Below are positions 4,791-5,798 of a stretch of 5,798 nucleotides of DNA, piece after piece. The stretch comes from Chitinophagales bacterium (GTDB lineage: Bacteria > Bacteroidota > Bacteroidia > Chitinophagales > UBA8649). The notes beneath the pieces were generated by a model. That model had not been told where the DNA came from. It made no database searches and worked only from the letters and a program-made list of their open reading frames with translations. The stretch is taken from contig JADHRO010000138.1 of assembly GCA_016777395.1 (NCBI GenBank), positions 1 through 5,798 on the forward strand, read 5' to 3'. The stretch's first letter is position 1, and every line of letters starts with the position of its first letter. The position numbers and the translations under genes were made by a program.

Positions 4791-5798
4791 CTAATATTTA
4801 ATGCAAACATTCTTAGGCTCTGTAAAGAAACGTAAAGCCTCAAATCCACCTTCCCGTCCTACTCCACTATTTTTCACTCCACCGAAAGGAGTACGTAAAT
4901 CACGCAGCAACCAAGTGTTTACCCAAACAATTCCTGCATCAATATTTTCAGCTACTCGATGCGCTCGTTTTAAATCATTGGTAAATATAGTAGCACTTAA
5001 GCCATACTTGGTATTGTTAGCCAAAGCCAAAACCTCTTCTTCTGTTTTAAACTTATTTAATGTTACCACGGGGCCAAAAATTTCATCTTGATTCGTCAAA
5101 CAATTTGGCTGCAAGCCTTCAATAACTGTAGGAGCAATAAAATAACCATCCGCACATCTCCCTTCCCCCTTTAAAGCTTGACCACCAATTAAAACCTGTC
5201 CACCTTCTTCTTTAGCTATTTCAATATGATTTAATACTTTCTCGAAATGTGCTTGTGATACTACCGCTCCAATATTTGTGTCATTTTCTTTGGGATCACC
5301 AACTTTCAATTTTGCCACAGCAGTAATAAATTTGTCTCTAAACTCGTTATACAAACTTTCTTGAATGTAAATACGCGATCCACATAAGCAAATCTGTCCT
5401 TGATTACTAAAGGAGGCTTTTACACTCGTTGCAACTGCATTAGCCAAGTCAGCGTCATCAAATATAATATTAGGATTCTTGCCTCCTAGTTCTAAACTCA
5501 ACTTCTTAAACATCGGAGCTGCTGTTCTTGCTATATGCTCCCCAGTTTTGGTCCCTCCCGTAAATGAAACCGCCTTAATTTTTTCGTGTTCTACAATCGC
5601 TTGACCAGCAATTGGACCCAGGCCGTGGACAATATTTAAAACGCCTTTAGGAAGCCCGGCCTCAATACAAATCTTTGAAAACAAATAAGCAGTTAAAGGA
5701 GTCACTTCGCTCGGCTTAGCTATCACACAATTTCCCGCGGCTAAAGCCGGAGCTATTTTCCAAGTAAAAAGATACAACGGTAGATTCCAAGGAGAAAT
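4791..5798 (-). CDS. Aldehyde dehydrogenase, probably of the 2-hydroxymuconate/2-aminomuconate semialdehyde group (5' end outside window)
   Basis: This NAD(P)-dependent aldehyde dehydrogenase oxidises an aldehyde to the acid. The visible 335 residues start at ISPWNLP and stay open to the window edge, so roughly the first 150 residues are missing. In fragment numbering, the oxyanion Asn5 (PWN), Lys28 in AKPSE (cofactor contact), FTGGTKTG (79-86), general base Glu103 in LELGGKNP, nucleophile Cys137 in NQGQICLCGSR, and Glu239 in DEIFGPV are present. The Glu-Cys spacing of 34 equals that of classical ALDHs. The C-terminal NTWLLRDLRTPFGG (294-307), GREGG and FFTEPKNVCIKY resemble the 2-hydroxymuconate/2-aminomuconate semialdehyde and ALDH8A1 group, in which an arginine in the RDL/REL segment is thought to hold the substrate carboxylate. 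This suggests a role in catechol meta-cleavage or tryptophan-kynurenine breakdown. The ALDH fold is certain; the substrate is inferred. A TTG at 5777 is only an internal codon. Confidence 0.92.
   Translation of the reverse strand: MSPWNLPLYLFTWKIAPALAAGNCVIAKPSEVTPLTAYLFSKICIEAGLPKGVLNIVHGLGPIAGQAIVEHEKIKAVSFTGGTKTGEHIARTAAPMFKKLSLELGGKNPNIIFDDADLANAVATSVKASFSNQGQICLCGSRIYIQESLYNEFRDKFITAVAKLKVGDPKENDTNIGAVVSQAHFEKVLNHIEIAKEEGGQVLIGGQALKGEGRCADGYFIAPTVIEGLQPNCLTNQDEIFGPVVTLNKFKTEEEVLALANNTKYGLSATIFTNDLKRAHRVAENIDAGIVWVNTWLLRDLRTPFGGVKNSGVGREGGFEALRFFTEPKNVCIKY

Noticed and set aside
4801..5091. + strand open frame opposite the aldehyde dehydrogenase
   Set aside because: Covers the conserved C-terminal motifs of the dehydrogenase in antisense; no independent support.

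Overview
This AT-rich window looks like chromosomal DNA of a member of the Bacteroidota (Saprospiria, Chitinophagia, Cytophagia or a flavobacterial relative). Three things point there: a long NusB with a large N-terminal extension, the gene order nusB - DUF1573 lipoprotein - yajC - coaE, and A-rich leaders in place of clear Shine-Dalgarno sites. The call rests on gene order and protein features, not on a database search.

Left part, + strand (1-2683): the C-terminal tail of a probable Glu/Leu/Phe/Val-type amino-acid dehydrogenase ends directly at the start codon of nusB. A DUF1573 lipoprotein gene follows 38 bases later, and yajC overlaps its stop codon by one base. A strong intrinsic terminator closes this transcription unit at 1938-1972. 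The 176-base gap before coaE holds the terminator, a pair of DnaA-box-like 9-mers and a short open frame that is in register with coaE. coaE makes the last enzyme of coenzyme A synthesis.

Middle (2684-3439): a 104-base gap leads to a complete AlkB-type 2-oxoglutarate/Fe(II) dioxygenase gene for alkylated nucleic-acid repair. It converges on the next gene with only 49 bases between the two stop codons.

Right part, - strand (3440-5798): bioA, the PLP-dependent DAPA aminotransferase of biotin synthesis, lies downstream of an aldehyde dehydrogenase gene that is cut by the right window edge. The aldehyde dehydrogenase has a C-terminal signature of the 2-hydroxymuconate/2-aminomuconate semialdehyde group. 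The two genes read in the same direction, 79 bases apart, and could share a transcript.

All identified genes are housekeeping or metabolic, and all complete genes keep the key residues of their families. I saw no CRISPR array, mobile element, tRNA, rRNA or obvious new system. The items most worth a second look are the DnaA-box pair and short in-frame ORF before coaE, and the probable muconate-semialdehyde dehydrogenase.
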